Virus record (IMG/VR): IMGVR_UViG_3300013137_000010
Location: 1 to 64,000 of that record
Length of the DNA stretch: 64,000 nucleotides
From: a virus
Strand: one strand, 5' to 3'
A program made the position numbers and the translations under genes. Below the pieces are notes generated by a model. That model saw only the letters and a program-made list of their open reading frames with translations. It was not told where the DNA came from and ran no database searches. Shown in pieces: positions 34,817 through 42,876 of the stretch. Each line of letters starts with the position of its first letter. The stretch's first letter is position 1.

Positions 34817-35722
34817 TTATTTTTTTATGATTTTTCGAGCCTCATTATTGTTCACGATAATGAAATATAATCCTGATGAAATGTTCATGTTCATTTTATA
34901 TTCTTTAGTTAGTTCATCTTTAAATGTTTTATAAACCAGGAGTTTACCAGTCGCATCAAAAATTTTAATATTTTCAATTGGATGCCCACTACTAATATTT
35001 AGCACACTCGTAACTGGATTTGGATAAAGATTGAGTGAATTTTCTGCGATGTTATTCTCAATTCCTGTAAATGTTGATCTAATTGGTATTTGAGATATAC
35101 CAATTACTTTTCTATTTGAATCCTCAATAATTATTGTTAATTCACTATTATCAAGTGTCCAGTTACTTTTAAATGCGATAGAATATTTGATTTCAGTGCC
35201 ATTATATAGTGTGTCATACATAATTTGTCGCATTACATGCATATATTTCGTACCTGGAAAATTTTCCGTTACCATAGCAACAATATGCATCTCACCTGTA
35301 TATATACCCGATAAATTAACATAAGTAGTAAAAACATTAAGAGGTGGATTCATATATGCAAACCTTTCTATTTTGCTTTTTACTGATGGTGTTATACAAA
35401 AACGAGTAGAAATAGAATCTATTTCTTTCCATTTATCTAAACTCAATAGATCATTATCACTGAGTTTGTATCCTTTAATAAATACACTAGGAATAACATT
35501 TGCACCGAGTTGAGTCATACGTTTACTAACATCTGGATTTTTCAAAGTATCAGAACTCCAAAAATGATTCATGACATAAGCCATATTTAGGCTTGCACAT
35601 AAAGTCTTAAGACTATCATATTCCTGTGTGAATTTATTTACAAAGAACTCACCGAAACTTTGCTGAGCGAATGCTGATGTAATTGTCAAAAAAGCAATTA
35701 CTGTTAAAAATACTTTTTTCAT
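34817..35722 (-). CDS. Secreted protein with T9SS sorting domain
   Basis: A 301-residue protein. Residues 1-19 (MKKVFLTVIAFLTITSAFA) form a Sec signal peptide with a clean A-x-A cut site. Residues about 222-301 form a type A C-terminal sorting domain of the T9SS: NLYPNPVTSVLNISSG, ENIKIFDATGKLLVYK, ISSGLYFIIV, ARKIIKK. The middle has the look of an Omp28/thioredoxin-like secreted protein without paired cysteines. Such sorting domains send proteins across the Bacteroidota outer membrane. It was probably acquired from the host. A role on the infected cell surface is inferred. It is cotranscribed with the upstream 341-residue gene. Confidence 0.85.
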   Translation of the reverse strand: MKKVFLTVIAFLTITSAFAQQSFGEFFVNKFTQEYDSLKTLCASLNMAYVMNHFWSSDTLKNPDVSKRMTQLGANVIPSVFIKGYKLSDNDLLSLDKWKEIDSISTRFCITPSVKSKIERFAYMNPPLNVFTTYVNLSGIYTGEMHIVAMVTENFPGTKYMHVMRQIMYDTLYNGTEIKYSIAFKSNWTLDNSELTIIIEDSNRKVIGISQIPIRSTFTGIENNIAENSLNLYPNPVTSVLNISSGHPIENIKIFDATGKLLVYKTFKDELTKEYKMNMNISSGLYFIIVNNNEARKIIKK

Positions 35723-35741
35723 GTTATTTATATTAAATTAT

Positions 35742-36767
35742 TTAATTGTTATCATTATTATCATTATCATTTTCTATATCATCATCTTCATTCTCTGAAG
35801 AAATTTTATCAATATATTCTTTTTCTTTTCTTTCTCTTTCTGCTTTAAATATCGGAACCAAATAGTCAATTACATAATTAAATCTATCAGTGCTATTTTT
35901 GAATTCCCATTCTGAAACATCAGATAAATCAACATCATAGAGATTTGCTAAAAATTCATAATCTGGCATACAGTTTGGTGTTTCATTCTTTTCGATTTTA
36001 ATTACGTTTTCAGTAATCAAAACAGTTTTATCAAATCTTAGAATTGCAGTATATGAATGTTCGTTATTATCTGTTAAAAAAACATCTAATTTATCATTGT
36101 CAAGTGAAATAGGCTCAACTCTACACACAAAAGGATTATCATTAACTTTAATCCAAGTATTTGGATCTATCAAATTCGAGATAATTCTTTCCAATACTTC
36201 TTCCAAATTAAAATCTCTCTTCTCATATTCAACAACACTTTCTAAATTATCTTTTAATAATTTAAATAGATTATTTTCATATTCTAAAAGAGCTTCTTCC
36301 CTTTTTTTCTTTTTACTATTCATTTGTTCAATCAATTCTCCCCATAACTCTTTCTGATGCTCTTCATGTTCTTTTTGTTTAGCATCCTCATAAGCTTCAG
36401 GATCTTTTTTATAAAGAAGAGAATCCTTTATCTCCAAAATACGATATTCATCTTTAATTTCTTCGATAAAAGAAGAAAAATCAGTATCTTCTGTCAATTT
36501 GTCATTAAGTTGATACTTGAGTTTTTCTGTATTCTCTTCTTCTGTAAAAAAGATACATGGTGCAAATTTTTCAATTTTTACATCACAACCCTTAATAAGA
36601 TTTTCAGCAATCAGTGTAGGATAGAATTCATAAAGTTCCCTATCTAATTTAGAACCGTTCTTAATAAGATAGATTAAGTGTCCATTAGGTTCTTCTGTTT
36701 TAATAAGATGATAATTATATTTTACATCTTCTGTAAAAAGGTTCATTAGATTTTTTTTCTTGTTCAT
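35742..36767 (-). CDS. Hypothetical acidic protein
   Basis: A 341-residue protein, rich in glutamate and lysine, with a coiled-coil-like stretch at about residues 120-175 (EDAKQKEHEEHQKELWGELI) and a C-terminal run of Asp and Asn (ENDDD...NDNDNNDNN). No enzyme motif is recognised. It lies 20 bases upstream of the T9SS cargo gene on the same strand. Confidence 0.55.
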   Translation of the reverse strand: MNKKKNLMNLFTEDVKYNYHLIKTEEPNGHLIYLIKNGSKLDRELYEFYPTLIAENLIKGCDVKIEKFAPCIFFTEEENTEKLKYQLNDKLTEDTDFSSFIEEIKDEYRILEIKDSLLYKKDPEAYEDAKQKEHEEHQKELWGELIEQMNSKKKKREEALLEYENNLFKLLKDNLESVVEYEKRDFNLEEVLERIISNLIDPNTWIKVNDNPFVCRVEPISLDNDKLDVFLTDNNEHSYTAILRFDKTVLITENVIKIEKNETPNCMPDYEFLANLYDVDLSDVSEWEFKNSTDRFNYVIDYLVPIFKAERERKEKEYIDKISSENEDDDIENDNDNNDNN

Positions 36768-36783
36768 AATTTAATATTAATTA

Positions 36784-36962
36784 TTATTCGTTAGCATGAT
36801 ATAAAATCATAGCACCAGATTCTAAAATTAGAGGTTCTTTATTTAAACAGATATAACTTCAGTATAATGAAGATTCTCTAATTCTTTTCTCGCATCTTCT
36901 AGTGTTTCTGATAATGAAAGCAAAATTTCATATTCTGTTGTCCAGATATATAATTTTTTCAT
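36784..36962 (-). pseudogene. Small gene split by a frameshift
   Basis: The first frame (36843-36962) reads MKKLYIWTTEYEILLSLSET then LEDARKELENLHYTEVISV and stops. A second frame continues directly with ICLNKEPLILESGAMILYHA then NE and stops at 36784. The two fit end to end as one protein of about 59 residues. It has a TATATTTG promoter upstream. It could also be a genuine 39-residue peptide. Confidence 0.45.
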
Positions 36963-36976
36963 ATTCTTATTTTTTA

Positions 36977-36984
36977 CAAATATA
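36977..36984 (-). promoter_or_regulatory. Bacteroidota-type -7 element
   Basis: Minus-strand TATATTTG 15 bases before the start of the split small gene. It probably also drives the 341-residue and T9SS-cargo genes. Confidence 0.55.
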
Positions 36985-37062
36985 ATCATTTCTTTTTAAT
37001 AAAAAAATTTTGGAAAGATTAAAAAAGATAAAAAAAGATAAAAAAAGATAAAAATGACTTTT

Positions 37063-37077
37063 AAATATTTATATATA
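37063..37077 (+). promoter_or_regulatory. Late-type A/T promoter motif before the RHH/HNH pair
   Basis: AAATATTTATATATA ends five bases before the RHH start codon; the same 15-mer occurs before other homing endonucleases. Confidence 0.4.
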
Positions 37078-37082
37078 ACATA

Positions 37083-37226
37083 ATGAGAAATTTAAAAAAT
37101 ATAAAAATAGATGAGAATTTGCATATAGAATTAAAGAAATATGCAAAGGAAAATTCACTTAAGTTGAATGAATGGATTGAGAAACTTATTAAAATGGAAT
37201 TTGAAAAAATAAAGAATAAAGAATGA
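37083..37226 (+). CDS. Arc-like ribbon-helix-helix protein
   Basis: A 47-residue protein, MRNLKNIKIDENLHIELKKY then AKENSLKLNEWIEKLIKME, fitting the strand-helix-helix pattern of Arc/CopG repressors. It overlaps the HNH endonuclease start by four bases (ATGA), so the two are translationally coupled. It may repress or position the endonuclease, as small DNA-binding proteins do for some homing genes. This is inference. Confidence 0.6.
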   Translation: MRNLKNIKIDENLHIELKKYAKENSLKLNEWIEKLIKMEFEKIKNKE

Positions 37227-38245
37227 TAATAGATGAATATGTTTTTGTTAAGCCAAACAATCATAGTATAATGCATTATATAAATAAAGGTTATGATGCA
37301 AAGTGTAGAAAAGAATTATTAATTAAAGTAGATGATTTGACACCTTCATCTAGAGTGAAAGTTAATTGCAAATGTGAGAAATGTGGAAATATTAAAAGTA
37401 TAAGATATCAAGATTATTATAAATGTTTAAAATTGAATAATATATATTTATGTAGTAATTGCAAATTCGAAAAAACAAAAATTACAAATAATGAACGATA
37501 TGGAAAAGATGATTCTTTTAATATGGAAAAAACGATTAGGACTATGAATATTAAATATGGTTGTAATTATTCTTTACAAAATAAAGAAATAAAAAATAAA
37601 AAAGAAAATACTTGTGTAGAAAGATATGGTTATAAAAATGCTTCTGAAAATTACGATATTAAAAATAAAGTAAAACAAACTAATATTAGAATATTTTTAG
37701 ATATGGATAAGAAACAGTCTATTTTAAATAAAAGAAAAGAAACATGTATAGAGAAATATGGTGTTGATAATTATAGTAAGACTGAAGAATATAAATTAAA
37801 ATCAGAAAGTACTTGTATGAAAAAATATGGTTATAAACATAATGGATCTGTACCAGAATTAATAAAAAAAAGATTAGAATCTAGAAATATAATTAATTCA
37901 CAAGAACGAAGTTTATTTTTTTTGTATAAGAAAGATGTGAATAAAATTAGTAGAAGGTTCAGTAAAAAATTACTTGAAGAATGGAATGGTTATGATTATT
38001 ATGATGGAGAATTAATAATAAATAATTTTTTATTAAAGAAAAATTCAAGATTATATCCATCAATCGATCATAAGATTCCTATTTATTACGGATTTGTTAA
38101 TAACATCAAACCAGAGATTATTGGTGAAATAGATAATTTATGTATTACAAAAAAATATATAAATTCTAGAAAAAAGAATATGATATATGAGCCAAAATTA
38201 TTAATTAAAATCAAATTGAAAATAGTTGATGATATAATTAAATAA
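37223..38245 (+). CDS. Homing endonuclease with KYG repeats and HNH-like core
   Basis: A 340-residue protein. It has an N-terminal zinc-ribbon (CKCEKCGNIKS...CSNCKFE), then four to five copies of a repeat of the form C-x-E-K-Y-G-[VY]-x-N-x-[S]-x-x-x-E-[YI]-K-x-K-x-x-x-T, used for DNA recognition in several phage endonucleases. The C-terminal SIDHKIPIYYGF then IGEIDNLCITKKYINSRKK is an HNH/HNN nuclease core. It lies between an RHH gene and a terminator, as an independent insertion. Confidence 0.75.
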   Translation: MIIDEYVFVKPNNHSIMHYINKGYDAKCRKELLIKVDDLTPSSRVKVNCKCEKCGNIKSIRYQDYYKCLKLNNIYLCSNCKFEKTKITNNERYGKDDSFNMEKTIRTMNIKYGCNYSLQNKEIKNKKENTCVERYGYKNASENYDIKNKVKQTNIRIFLDMDKKQSILNKRKETCIEKYGVDNYSKTEEYKLKSESTCMKKYGYKHNGSVPELIKKRLESRNIINSQERSLFFLYKKDVNKISRRFSKKLLEEWNGYDYYDGELIINNFLLKKNSRLYPSIDHKIPIYYGFVNNIKPEIIGEIDNLCITKKYINSRKKNMIYEPKLLIKIKLKIVDDIIK

Positions 38246-38274
38246 AAAAGCCAGTTTTTAACTGGCTTTTTTAT
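38244..38274. terminator. Bidirectional rho-independent terminator
   Basis: AAAAAAGCCAGT / ACTGGCTTTTTT with a TTTTA loop, between convergent genes. Confidence 0.8.
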
Positions 38275-39885
38275 TTAATCTTGCTTATCTATGTCTGTAA
38301 TTTGTTTAACACGACCATTATCGTGATCTATCGGACATTTACTTGCGGTGGACAAAATCAAGGTTTTTGTTTTGATCTTACTGAAATTTAAAGAATCTGT
38401 ATAGCCATCAGTAAGAATCACCGTGTTATACATATAGATTTTATTTTTCTTTTCCGCAATAAAATCAAGTCCTGGCATTAGGGAAGTCCCGCCCAATCCC
38501 CTGATCCTCATCTTTTCAAGCTCTTTTTTTTCTTTAATTTTAAGAACCTGCTGAATTTGAGCATCACACTGAATAAGATTAATCTGAATGTCATTCTGGA
38601 AGATATAAGAGAGAACTTTTTCAAAACTTCCCCCCATACTTCCACTAGTATCTAGAAGAACGTTAATTTCATTCTTATATTTTTTGTGACCTTTAAGACC
38701 AGAAATACCTCTACGGTTAGGACGAACGATGGTTTTTTCTTTCTTGGAGCCAAAGATATGATTACTCATAGTTCTTTTAATTTCTTTTAAGTAATCTTTT
38801 TTGGTTTTACGAAGTTTATTAAGAATAGATTCAACATCACCAGAGTTTAAACCTCTATTTTTCAATTTAGTCATTGCATTCTCAACAATTTCTCTTTTTA
38901 ATTCCTGAGGAATTTCATCACCAAGATGTGCATCAAGAGTATTCTGTTCTTCACGTTCTTCACCTTCAAAAATGGTTTCTAACGAATAGCATTCGGCATC
39001 ATTTTTACCATATTTACCATATCTATCATTACCTGAAGTATCTTTCTGACCCTGACGAGATTTATTATTATGATTTTCGTGACCGCAATTTGGACATTTA
39101 TTACTCTGGCTATTATCACCACTTTCACCGCCACTTCCATCATTACCATTTTCATTATTTTCGTTAGATTTTTCTTTTCCTTTTCCTTTTCCTTTCTGAT
39201 CTTTCTGATCTTTCTGTTCTTTACCCTCTCCCTCTCCATTTTCATCACCTGATTTATCTCCAGACTGATCACCTGGCTGATTCATTGGTGAACCACATTT
39301 TGGACATTTGTTCGATTCGTTGCGCATTTTCTGAATAGCTTCTTTATTTTTTTCCTGCCATTCACGTTTCTTATTAACATACCATTCATATAAATCTTCA
39401 AAGATTGCTTCACCTTTGTATTCTTTAGGAATAAATAAGGCACTGTTTCTTTTAAATTCATCTTTAGGAATACTAAGAAATGGCTTAGAACCCTGACCTA
39501 ATCCCTGCTGCTTCATAATTTCATCATAAATAATTTGATTGATAATCATGTCTTGAACAATATTAGCAGAGCGTGCATCATAACCAACACTTCTTTTAAC
39601 ATGATCAAATAGAAGATGAAATTCCTCGTGAATTAAGAGGAAATTAATCTCAGATTGAGGTAATTTGTCAATAAATTTACGATCCCAATAGAAATTCATA
39701 CCTTTTGATGTAACATTAACACCAGCAGTTGGAATATACGGATTATTTTTTGATTCGTAAAAATTGATGAACAAAGCAAATTCACCATAATAAGGTAAAT
39801 TACCAGTCGCCATCATTGCTACTACGGCTTCTGTGAGCTTTTCGTGCATCTGTCCAGGAATCACATGTTTATAGAAATCAACCAT
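38275..39885 (-). CDS. Metallopeptidase-like / VWA-domain protein (MoxR partner type)
   Basis: A 536-residue protein. The N-terminal domain has a zinc-peptidase-like motif, LLIHEEFHLLFDHVKRS, near residues 82-98, and DMIINQIIYDE. The middle is a low-complexity linker with two zinc-ribbon pairs (CPKCGSPM and CPNCGHEN) and long runs of G, K, E and N. The C-terminal VWA domain starts INVLLDTSGSMGGSF near residue 410, with an intact MIDAS motif. This DUF2201-like architecture pairs with MoxR ATPases, one of which lies at 33459. Host-type promoter upstream. Confidence 0.8.
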   Translation of the reverse strand: MVDFYKHVIPGQMHEKLTEAVVAMMATGNLPYYGEFALFINFYESKNNPYIPTAGVNVTSKGMNFYWDRKFIDKLPQSEINFLLIHEEFHLLFDHVKRSVGYDARSANIVQDMIINQIIYDEIMKQQGLGQGSKPFLSIPKDEFKRNSALFIPKEYKGEAIFEDLYEWYVNKKREWQEKNKEAIQKMRNESNKCPKCGSPMNQPGDQSGDKSGDENGEGEGKEQKDQKDQKGKGKGKEKSNENNENGNDGSGGESGDNSQSNKCPNCGHENHNNKSRQGQKDTSGNDRYGKYGKNDAECYSLETIFEGEEREEQNTLDAHLGDEIPQELKREIVENAMTKLKNRGLNSGDVESILNKLRKTKKDYLKEIKRTMSNHIFGSKKEKTIVRPNRRGISGLKGHKKYKNEINVLLDTSGSMGGSFEKVLSYIFQNDIQINLIQCDAQIQQVLKIKEKKELEKMRIRGLGGTSLMPGLDFIAEKKNKIYMYNTVILTDGYTDSLNFSKIKTKTLILSTASKCPIDHDNGRVKQITDIDKQD

Positions 39886-39913
39886 CTTGTTATAATTTTA
39901 TTTGATTTGAGTA

Positions 39914-39921
39914 CAAATATA
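39914..39921 (-). promoter_or_regulatory. Bacteroidota-type -7 element for the VWA gene
   Basis: Minus-strand TATATTTG in CGTATATTTGTACTC, the same 10-base core as before the MoxR-like gene, about 30 bases before the start. Confidence 0.6.
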
Positions 39922-39960
39922 CGATTAATAATTAAAATAAAAAAATATTTTCAATATTTT

Positions 39961-40686
39961 TTATGCTGTTTGAATAAGTTTTTTCTTTGACCAATATAAC
40001 GTAATTAGATAACCACCAATCAATCCACCCAAATGTCCAAAGTGTCCGATTCCAAATCCTAATACTGGATCTATCAGAGATAGTATACCAAATATGAGTG
40101 AGAATAATGCAAATCCATAAACCAGACTCTTAACTTTTACAGGTAATACAAAGAAAAGATATACTTTTGTTTCGGGTGAAATAAAAACAAAAGTGGATAA
40201 TAGTCCACATAATGCTCCGGATGCACCAATAGCAGCACCAGTTCCAAATAACATCCAAAGAATACCAGATACTAATCCACTTACAAAGTAAATAAATAGA
40301 AACTTTCTAGTTCCAATAATTTGTTCAAGTGGGTTTCCAAATGACCATAGCATTATCATATTAAATAGTATATGAATAATACCGGCATGAAGGAACATTG
40401 ATGTTAGTGGCTGATAGAAGGCAAAGTTTTCATCTGAGATATTGTAACTAGCAAAGTTAGTTACAATTGAAGGTACTATATAGCTTATAATAAATATAAG
40501 AATATTAGAGAGAATTAAAAATCTAACTGTGTTGGTAGAATTACCAATAGAAGTAACTTTATAAATATCTTCTTTTCTCTTCTGTTTTTTCTTCTGTTTT
40601 TCTCTATATTCTTGAAAGTCTGTAGTATTAAAAATATTTTTTATTTCATCTTTTTTTGACGAAAAATCATAATTTTTATTTTTCAT
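39961..40686 (-). CDS. Rhomboid-family intramembrane serine protease
   Basis: A 241-residue membrane protein. A basic cytoplasmic N-terminus of about 45 residues is followed by six hydrophobic segments. Catalytic serine lies in GASGALCG near residue 162 and catalytic histidine in HFGHLGG near 218. The FLHAGIIHILFNMIMLW segment near 98-114 is the conserved second helix. Rhomboids cut membrane proteins within the bilayer. I know of few phage copies. The target may be a host receptor or exclusion protein, which is inference. Confidence 0.88.
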   Translation of the reverse strand: MKNKNYDFSSKKDEIKNIFNTTDFQEYREKQKKKQKRKEDIYKVTSIGNSTNTVRFLILSNILIFIISYIVPSIVTNFASYNISDENFAFYQPLTSMFLHAGIIHILFNMIMLWSFGNPLEQIIGTRKFLFIYFVSGLVSGILWMLFGTGAAIGASGALCGLLSTFVFISPETKVYLFFVLPVKVKSLVYGFALFSLIFGILSLIDPVLGFGIGHFGHLGGLIGGYLITLYWSKKKLIQTA

Positions 40687-40709
40687 TTTATTATTTTTTA
40701 ATGTGAATA

Positions 40710-40717
40710 CAAAGATA
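40710..40717 (-). promoter_or_regulatory. Bacteroidota-type -7 element for the rhomboid gene
   Basis: Minus-strand TATCTTTG within AACGTTATCTTTGT; the same 14-mer precedes the gene starting at 42690. Confidence 0.65.
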
Positions 40718-40741
40718 ACGTTAATTTCTCATTTGAGAAAA

Positions 40742-40993
40742 TTAAATATCATTTCTATCAATTATAGTTTTTGCCGAAAATTTATGCATTTTACTTAATT
40801 CTACATGACGCTTTATATACTTCCACTCTTTATTAAGATCTTTTTTACTGCTTTCTTCAAGTTGCTTATCCAAGAGAAGTTCTATAAAAAAATTTACATT
40901 TATAAGATTTTTAAAATGAAGCAAGATAGCATATAAATACCATCTTTGTCTCCATAATTTAACATACCATTTTGAACTTTCGTAAGAGATCAT
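40742..40993 (-). CDS. Small protein translationally coupled to the ECF sigma factor
   Basis: An 83-residue basic protein (MISYESSKWYVKLWRQRWYL...) whose ATG overlaps the sigma-factor stop by four bases. It is helical and rich in Trp, Tyr and Lys. No domain is recognised. Genes coupled in this way to ECF sigma factors often encode an anti-sigma factor, and in T4 a late sigma acts with a co-activator (gp33). Either role is possible; neither is shown by the sequence. Confidence 0.5.
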   Translation of the reverse strand: MISYESSKWYVKLWRQRWYLYAILLHFKNLINVNFFIELLLDKQLEESSKKDLNKEWKYIKRHVELSKMHKFSAKTIIDRNDI

Positions 40994-41625
40994 ATTTCAT
41001 CTTCGTTACCGTTATGATCTATTTCTTGAAATTTCTTCATTACTTTTTTCTTAATGATATTCCTACCTTTTTTTATCTGAGATTTAATGGTAGAAAGATT
41101 TATATTTAGCTCTTCTGAAATTTCTTTATAGGCCATACCTTCTATTTCTCTCATAATAAGAACTTTCTTATATTTAGAGTCTTTTTCTGATAAATTATAA
41201 ATGGTTTCTTTTATAAGATTTGCTTTTTTTACAAAAATATTATATTCATCATTATTTCTTTTACCATCATCGTATGGTATCAAGTTAGATAACTTGAAAT
41301 TCTCTGCCATCTCTTTATCCAATGAGTTGGTTGGTATTCTTTCACTATCTTTATGTGCCTTTTTCACAATGTTTTCTGCGATCTTATATATCCAAGTGTT
41401 AACCTGTGCACCACCTTCTTCGGGTCTTTTGTATGTGTTAATATTTAACAGGGCTTGGATGAAAGCATCTTCAACATGATCTTCAGCAATTTTCGTATCT
41501 TTAGTATATCTAGCAATATGCCACATTAATTTTGGTTTGTTATTTTTGTAAAAGTTTTGGAAATTCTGACCGGTGCGTTCTTCGAACCTAAGTTCGAGTT
41601 CATTGATTTTATCGTTTTTCTTCAT
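40990..41625 (-). CDS. ECF-type RNA polymerase sigma factor
   Basis: A 211-residue sigma-70 family protein. Region 2 reads MWHIARYTKDTKIAEDHVED then AFIQALLNI and VNTWIYKIAENIVKKA (about residues 33-95). Region 4 reads YKKVLIMREIEGMAYKEISE then ELNINLSTIKSQIKKGR (about 150-190), with a clear helix-turn-helix. Regions 1 and 3 are absent, typical of ECF sigma factors. A phage sigma of this type could read the TTTAATATATA late-type motif. The gene itself has a host-type TAACTTTG promoter with an upstream TTTG. Confidence 0.88.
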   Translation of the reverse strand: MKKNDKINELELRFEERTGQNFQNFYKNNKPKLMWHIARYTKDTKIAEDHVEDAFIQALLNINTYKRPEEGGAQVNTWIYKIAENIVKKAHKDSERIPTNSLDKEMAENFKLSNLIPYDDGKRNNDEYNIFVKKANLIKETIYNLSEKDSKYKKVLIMREIEGMAYKEISEELNINLSTIKSQIKKGRNIIKKKVMKKFQEIDHNGNEDEI

Positions 41626-41726
41626 ACTTGTTATTTGAACTTATATATAGTAAATCTATAACATTTTGTTTATTATTTTTAATTCAAAAAGTTTAAGATT
41701 TTTATTTTTTTTTTTAATGCTTAATA

Positions 41727-41734
41727 CAAAGTTA
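41727..41734 (-). promoter_or_regulatory. Bacteroidota-type promoter for the sigma factor gene
   Basis: Minus-strand TAACTTTG, with TTTG about 20 bases upstream as a -33 element. Roughly 100 bases of leader separate it from the gene. Confidence 0.6.
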
Positions 41735-41770
41735 ATGCCCATTTTTTTATTCTCCAAATTATTTAAAAGA

Positions 41771-41805
41771 AAAAAAGTACTAATTCTAAAATTAGTACTT
41801 TTTCT
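41771..41805. terminator. Rho-independent terminator
   Basis: AAGTACTAATT / AATTAGTACTT, an 11-bp stem flanked by A and T runs, just past the leftward gene ending at 41818. Confidence 0.75.
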
Positions 41806-41817
41806 GAGAATTTAGTA

Positions 41818-42690
41818 TCATAAACTATCAATAGCTTCTATTACCCTTCTTGATTCTCTTGCGATAATAGAAGTGTCCGAATCTTTGAACAGTTCAATAT
41901 AAGCGCTATAAATAGTTTTGGCATTAATTTCAAAATCATCAATTCTATCGATATTTGATGCTGTCATATTCATGAGAGTACTGTAGTTCTTTTTGAAACC
42001 ATATTCATAATAAAGTTTTTTACCGAGTGCACGAAGTTTAAGTTCCATAGATTTAATTACCTTACCATCTTTATCAAAAAGAAGTGATTTGGCAAAATCA
42101 ATAATAGAGAAATTTTTATTTTTCAAATCTTCAATAGTTTTAATATGAAAATCAATATCCATATTGAAATTGATGAGATTATCAGAAAAAGCCTTAATTT
42201 TATCAGGAAGAGATGCTTTATAATGTTTGTTACTGAAATTGGTGAGAATGGTATAGAACAGAGGTCTTTCACCTTTATTACATCTGATCAAGCCAACATT
42301 CATTGAAAGAGCTTTGGATTTGTCAGTTGAATTAACGATACTAATCATTTTTTCATACCTTTCGTTATCGATATATAATTCATCACCAACAAGCCTAATT
42401 TCCTGTACACCACTAGCAGCCTTGAGTGCATATTTTTCAGGATTGAAATAATTCAGAATTTCAGAAACAATAGTTTTTGAAAAATTTGTAAAATCAAAAT
42501 TATAATAAATTTTAGATACTTCAACTCTGCAAATTTCACGACCATCATAACTAGTTATTAACCAACCGTCTTCAATTTTGTTGGAAAATTTATCAAGATC
42601 TTCGTTAATTTTAACTGAATCAAAAACTTTAGTGATTGCTACTGACCTGTTGTAGAAGTAATTTTTTCTCATAGTTTTATTTTTTATCAT
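41818..42690 (-). CDS. Hypothetical protein
   Basis: A 290-residue soluble protein (MIKNKTMRKNYFYNRSVAIT...). It mixes strands in the first 90 residues with helices afterwards. No motif or family is recognised. Monocistronic, with a host-type promoter and its own terminator, and codon choice similar to the MoxR and VWA genes. These features suggest an early gene. Confidence 0.6.
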   Translation of the reverse strand: MIKNKTMRKNYFYNRSVAITKVFDSVKINEDLDKFSNKIEDGWLITSYDGREICRVEVSKIYYNFDFTNFSKTIVSEILNYFNPEKYALKAASGVQEIRLVGDELYIDNERYEKMISIVNSTDKSKALSMNVGLIRCNKGERPLFYTILTNFSNKHYKASLPDKIKAFSDNLINFNMDIDFHIKTIEDLKNKNFSIIDFAKSLLFDKDGKVIKSMELKLRALGKKLYYEYGFKKNYSTLMNMTASNIDRIDDFEINAKTIYSAYIELFKDSDTSIIARESRRVIEAIDSL

Positions 42691-42700
42691 TTTGATAACA

Positions 42701-42708
42701 CAAAGATA
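42701..42708 (-). promoter_or_regulatory. Bacteroidota-type -7 element
   Basis: Minus-strand TATCTTTG within AACGTTATCTTTGT, 11 bases before the start of the gene, identical to the rhomboid promoter core. Confidence 0.6.
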
Positions 42709-42842
42709 ACGTTATTTTTTTATCTGGCAAAATTTAAATGGTATATCTTGCATGTTTTTTTAACTTTTTTTTTAAAAATAGAATTAATATATAATAGAAG
42801 TAAAAAGAAGCCAGCTAAAAATTGATTTTTTTTACAAAAATA

Positions 42843-42855
42843 TTTTAATATATAC
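42843..42855 (+). promoter_or_regulatory. Late-type A/T promoter motif before tail sheath
   Basis: TTTTAATATATAC about 22 bases before the sheath ATG, a clear example of the motif before a major virion gene. Confidence 0.5.
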
Positions 42856-42876
42856 ATAAAAAATAATTTTTAAATT

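Noticed and set aside
37083-38245. Toxin-antitoxin pair (RHH plus downstream gene)
   Set aside because: The downstream protein has zinc-ribbon, KYG repeats and an HNH core, so a homing endonuclease is the better reading.
38874-39272. Several ORFs overlapping the VWA gene in other frames
   Set aside because: Low-complexity linker sequence of the VWA gene leaves other frames open. Their His/Tyr- or Lys/Met-rich products are not credible proteins.
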